NCBI RefSeq assembly: GCF_009733595.1
Contig: NZ_WOFH01000002.1
Location: 682,001 to 746,000 of the forward strand
Direction: 5' to 3'
DNA length: 64,000 bases
Source of the DNA: Actinomadura litoris
Lineage (GTDB): Bacteria; Actinomycetota; Actinomycetes; Streptosporangiales; Streptosporangiaceae
In this document: one piece after another, positions 62,744 to 64,000 of the stretch
Position numbering within the stretch: position 1 is the stretch's first letter
How the letters are laid out: each line of letters begins with the position of its first letter
The notes under the pieces: model-generated
Seen by the model: the letters and a program-made list of their open reading frames with translations, nothing else
What the model was told of the DNA's origin: nothing
Database searches by the model: none
Position numbers and translations under genes: made by a program

Positions 62744-64000
62744 ATGCAGCACACCCGCTCCTCGCGCCTGCCGGACGCGGAGGGCCTGCCCGTCCACCGC
62801 GCCGTCCCGGCGCTGCGCGCGGCCCTCGCCGGGCACGGCGCCGCCGTCCTGGCCGCGCCGCCGGGCACCGGCAAGACCACCCTCGTCCCGCTCGCGCTGG
62901 CCGGGCTCGCCCTCGCCGGCCCGGACGGCCCGGACGGCCCGCCCCGGGGCGGCAAGGTGGTCGTGGTGGAGCCGCGCCGGCTCGCCGCCCGCGCCGCCGC
63001 GCGCCGGATGGCGTGGCTGCTGGGGGAGCGCGTCGGCGGGCGGGTCGGCGTGGTCGTGCGGGGGGAGTCGCGTCCGGGCGCGCTGGTCGACGTGGTGACC
63101 ACCGGTGTCCTGCTGCGCCGCCTCCAGGACGACCCCGAGCTGGCCGGGACCGGCACGGTGATCCTGGACGAGTGCCACGAGCGCCACCTGGACGCCGACA
63201 CCGCACTGGCGTTCCTGCTGGACGTGCGCGCCGCGCTGCGTCCCGACCTGGCGCTGGTCGCCGCGTCCGCGACCGCCGACACCGCGCCCTGGTCGCGGCT
63301 GCTGGGCGGCGCGCCGGTCGTGGAGACCGAGGCCGCGCTGCACCCGGTCGCGACCGTCTGGGCGCCGCCGGAGCGCCCGCTCCCGCCGCCGCACGGGACG
63401 CGCGTCGACCCCGCGCTCCTCGCGCACGTCGCCGCCACCGTCCGCCGCGCGGTCGCCGGGCACGACGGCGACGTGCTGTGCTTCCTGCCGGGCGTGGGGG
63501 AGATCGCCCGGGTCGCCGGGCAGCTGTCCGACCTGCCCGCCGAGGTGCTCCAGATCCACGGGCAGGCGCCGGCCGCCGTCCAGGACGCGGTGCTCGCCCC
63601 CGCCGCCGGGCGCCGGGTCGTCCTCGCCACCTCCGTCGCCGAGTCGAGCCTGACCGTGCCGGGCGTGCGGGTCGTCGTCGACTCCGGGCTGGCGCGCGAG
63701 CCCCGCACCGACCACGCGCGCGGGCTCGGGTCGCTGACCACCGTCCGCGCGTCCCGCGCCACCGCCGACCAGCGCGCCGGACGCGCCGGACGCGAGGCCC
63801 CCGGCACCGTCTACCGCTGCTGGCCCGAGGCCGAGCACGACCGGCTGCCCGCCCGGCCGCGCCCCGAGATCGAGCTGGCCGACCTCACCGCGTTCGCGCT
63901 GCAGGCCGCCTGCTGGGGCGACCCGGACGCGAGCGGCCTGGCCCTCACCGACCCGCCGCCCGCCGCCGCGCTGGAGGCCGCCCGCGCCGTGCTGCGCGCG
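62744..64000 (+). CDS. hrpB: ATP-dependent helicase HrpB (partial, runs off right edge)
   Basis: 419 codons from ATG 62744 to the window end. DEAH-type SF2 motifs: Walker A APPGTGKTT (about 38-46), then VVEPRRLAAR, DECHERH, SATAD, a second-lobe VVLATSVAESSLTVPGVRVVVDSG, and QRAGRAGR. These are diagnostic of HrpB. Full HrpB is about 800-850 residues, so roughly half is visible. The function is uncertain in bacteria; it is an RNA/DNA helicase. No defence link is implied. Confidence 0.93.
   Translation, partial: MQHTRSSRLPDAEGLPVHRAVPALRAALAGHGAAVLAAPPGTGKTTLVPLALAGLALAGPDGPDGPPRGGKVVVVEPRRLAARAAARRMAWLLGERVGGRVGVVVRGESRPGALVDVVTTGVLLRRLQDDPELAGTGTVILDECHERHLDADTALAFLLDVRAALRPDLALVAASATADTAPWSRLLGGAPVVETEAALHPVATVWAPPERPLPPPHGTRVDPALLAHVAATVRRAVAGHDGDVLCFLPGVGEIARVAGQLSDLPAEVLQIHGQAPAAVQDAVLAPAAGRRVVLATSVAESSLTVPGVRVVVDSGLAREPRTDHARGLGSLTTVRASRATADQRAGRAGREAPGTVYRCWPEAEHDRLPARPRPEIELADLTAFALQAACWGDPDASGLALTDPPPAAALEAARAVLRA

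Overview
The window is very GC-rich (roughly 70% G+C by eye), uses many GTG starts, and carries an XRE/DUF5753 + DUF397 gene pair. It also encodes IclR, DctA, SGNH-hydrolase and TIGR03086 proteins typical of the group. Together these point to a filamentous actinomycete; a Thermomonosporaceae (Actinomadura-like) host is my inference, not something the sequence proves. No rRNA, tRNA, CRISPR array, integrase or insertion sequence was recognised.

Positions 1 to about 45,060 are an almost unbroken defence (genome-conflict) island. From left to right: (a) a DUF4011-type SF1 helicase that leaves the window on the left, divergent from an HTH + N6-adenine methylase + specificity-domain fusion and a soluble Ser/Thr kinase with a TPR-like tail; (b) a RelE-like/UvrD helicase fusion; (c) a minus-strand operon encoding a PIWI-RE protein, a DinG-type Fe-S helicase, a PD-(D/E)XK endonuclease and, first in the operon, a Cas4/AddB-like Fe-S nuclease; (d) a divergent plus-strand operon of overlapping genes, namely a 1,730-residue DUF1998 helicase with a C-terminal Vsr/DUF559-like nuclease, a DrmD-like SNF2 translocase and a DrmMI/PglX-like adenine methylase with a low-GC 3' third; (e) a DUF397/XRE pair and a coiled-coil protein of unknown function; (f) a small HATPase regulator and a Cys-motif partner; (g) an S-4TM-type pore-forming effector, divergent from an 1,800-residue aminoglycoside-phosphotransferase-like kinase + NB-ARC + 21-blade WD40 protein; (h) an McrBC restriction pair.

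From about 45.1 kb to the right end the content is ordinary actinomycete chromosome: a small secreted protein; an IclR-controlled catabolic set (AhpD-like protein, dimeric alpha-beta-barrel protein, DctA symporter, SDR dehydrogenase) tied together by a shared operator sequence; a secreted SGNH hydrolase; membrane proteins; a TIGR03086 protein; an 8-amino-7-oxononanoate-synthase-like enzyme; a threonine-aldolase-like enzyme with an overlapping SDR gene; a coiled-coil protein; a 47-residue Cys-rich protein; a GAF/winged-helix regulator; a histidine phosphatase; two small membrane proteins; a NERD-like protein; and the start of hrpB, cut by the right edge.

The best candidates for something new are the PIWI-RE operon with its extra Fe-S nuclease, the fused DISARM/Druantia-like three-gene module that shares its promoter region, and the kinase-NB-ARC-WD40 giant next to a pore-forming effector.
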